From Microscillaceae bacterium (lineage in GTDB: Bacteria > Bacteroidota > Bacteroidia > Cytophagales > Microscillaceae): a stretch of DNA of 7,515 nucleotides. Location of the stretch: positions 1 to 7,515 of the forward strand of contig DMXI01000553.1 of assembly GCA_003483885.1 (NCBI GenBank), written 5' to 3'. The position numbers were made by a program, and so were the translations under genes. Below are positions 6,784 to 7,515 of the stretch, one piece after another; within the stretch, counting starts at the first letter, position 1, and every line of letters starts with the position of its first letter. The notes below the pieces were generated by a model. The model ran no database searches and was not told the origin of the DNA. It saw only the letters and a list, made by a program, of their open reading frames with translations.

Positions 6784-7329
6784 TTAGGACAGTTCATTCA
6801 GTACTTTGAGATTTCGCTCTGATACACCATCTACCTTTTCTAAAACGGTGAGAATTTGATTTTTTTCTTCTTCAGAGATGCTGGTTTTCTCCTGATCGGG
6901 GGTCAGAAACATAGCCAATATCGTACGTGGCAGTTTGAGCCAACCTGGTACTTCACTGTAAATTAGGTTGGTTTTGAGATCATCGGAACTCACTCGAGCG
7001 GCGGTGAGCATGCTGTCTAGCAGGTAGTTGCTGAGGTTCTCGTTCTGGTTCAGTTCCTTAAGTGCCTCATATAAAATGGGTTCTACTTGGGCAAAGTTCT
7101 CTAAAACGTAGGCAATTTCTTCCTTAAGGATATAATAATTGAAATGGGGGTTTTCTTCGTGGTGCTTTTTGACAAGATCGTGAAAGTAATGTTTTTCAAA
7201 CATATCCATTTGGCCATCAGCACGTAGCACTTCTATGATCGGAAACAGCATGAGTAATTCTCTGAACTCTTCCATTAGCAGGCCCCGATCGGCTTTTTGT
7301 TGGTTATATGTTTTTAAGATTTCTTTCAT
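6784..7329 (-). CDS. small helical protein of unknown function, weakly TerB-like
   Basis: Not recognised as a named gene. From the start chosen here it encodes 181 aa: soluble, charged, almost wholly alpha-helical in character, with no signal peptide or membrane segment. The stretch LLMLFPIIEVLRADGQMDMFEKHYF resembles the helix-ADG-helix repeat of TerB/DjlA-like proteins in broken form (LRADGQMD, then FEKHYF). A later TAARVSSDDL could be a second related unit. An in-frame ATG lies 18 bases upstream at 7347, giving MNSQLL at the N-terminus. Those codons fall in the repeated AACTCC DNA of the intergenic region, so I prefer the ATG at 7329 (MKEILKTYNQQ). Neither start has a Shine-Dalgarno sequence. 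The gene ends 125 bp before the receptor and probably forms its own unit. The TerB relation is only a pattern impression. Confidence 0.75.
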   Translation of the reverse strand: MKEILKTYNQQKADRGLLMEEFRELLMLFPIIEVLRADGQMDMFEKHYFHDLVKKHHEENPHFNYYILKEEIAYVLENFAQVEPILYEALKELNQNENLSNYLLDSMLTAARVSSDDLKTNLIYSEVPGWLKLPRTILAMFLTPDQEKTSISEEEKNQILTVLEKVDGVSERNLKVLNELS

Positions 7330-7430
7330 AAGGAGTTGGGAGTTCATAGTTAGGAGTTGGTAGTTGTTGGTCTTTAGCTTTTGGCCATTGGCTGGTTTTT
7401 AGTCCATAGCATTCAGTCAATAGTCCATAG
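7330..7430. repeat. degenerate short-repeat region
   Basis: This stretch is built from imperfect short words. AGGAGTTGG occurs at 7331-7339 and 7352-7360, with the related GAGTTCATAGTT and TAGTTGTTGG between and after. TAGTCCATAG occurs at 7400-7409 and 7421-7430, exactly 21 bases apart, around ATTCAGTCAA. TTGGC words lie in the middle. It does not look coding. Similar degenerate AGT/TAG and AACTCC word repeats are, to my knowledge, scattered between genes in some Cytophagales and cyanobacteria. Whether this is a dispersed family here cannot be seen from one window. Confidence 0.55.
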
Positions 7431-7433
7431 TTT

Positions 7434-7447
7434 TGCGATGCATCGCA
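7434..7447. repeat. 14-bp perfect palindrome
   Basis: TGCGATGCATCGCA equals its own reverse complement. Flanking bases extend it to 20 with one wobble (TTT before, GAA after). It sits immediately after the short-repeat region and is followed by AT-rich TAATTAATAATT. As a hairpin it would need to open a 4-base loop at its centre. It may be a protein or methylation target, or one end of a repeat element. Confidence 0.5.
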
Positions 7448-7515
7448 GAATAATTAATAATTCATCCATTAGGGCTGTTCAGAGAAATATAATCTATTCT
7501 TTTTGCAGCCTTTTT
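7448..7515. other. AT-rich non-coding end of window
   Basis: No gene is seen. On the minus strand TATATTTC (about 7490-7483) matches 7 of 8 positions of the Bacteroidota -7 element TAnnTTTG. No TTG at the -33 spacing was identified before the window ends, so a promoter for the small-protein gene here is possible but not called. Confidence 0.3.

Noticed and set aside
7331..7430. CRISPR-like array
   Set aside because: The repeated words are 9-10 bases, imperfect and irregularly placed, with no spacer structure or cas genes.

Overview
The window reads as a piece of a Bacteroidota chromosome, probably a marine Cytophagales-type bacterium (a Microscilla-like source would fit, but this is inference). 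The evidence is a TonB-dependent receptor with an N-terminal carboxypeptidase-regulatory-like domain, an 811-residue two-module FtsX/MacB-type permease, a LytS-like kinase with the N-P-H-F-L-F-N-T-L-N motif paired with a LytTR regulator, moderately AT-rich DNA, and no clear Shine-Dalgarno sequences. All five genes lie on the minus strand, so the window is transcribed from high to low coordinates.

Layout, in transcription order. 7515-7330 is non-coding and holds degenerate short repeats plus a perfect 14-bp palindrome. 7329-6784 is a small helical protein of unknown function, weakly TerB-like. After a 125-bp gap with inverted repeats comes 6658-4538, a secreted outer-membrane TonB-dependent receptor. 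A 64-bp gap leads to 4473-2038, an ABC-transporter permease of the large Bacteroidota FtsX type with no ATPase beside it. A 100-bp gap leads to 1937-810, a multi-pass membrane histidine kinase that overlaps by 32 bp the LytTR response regulator at 841-119. Nothing clear is seen in 118-1.

How they may work together (inference). The kinase and regulator are a translationally coupled two-component system. The permease just upstream of it, and the receptor upstream of that, could be an envelope module sensed or controlled by the kinase. Two short sequence coincidences link the leaders. A 13-base start-codon context is shared 12/13 between receptor and permease, and a 9-base TTTAACAAA is shared between permease and kinase. 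No gene looks broken. The least ordinary features are non-coding: an inverted repeat running into the receptor start codon, and repeat DNA that appears to supply a spurious N-terminal extension of the first gene. I see no convincing evidence of a wholly new system.
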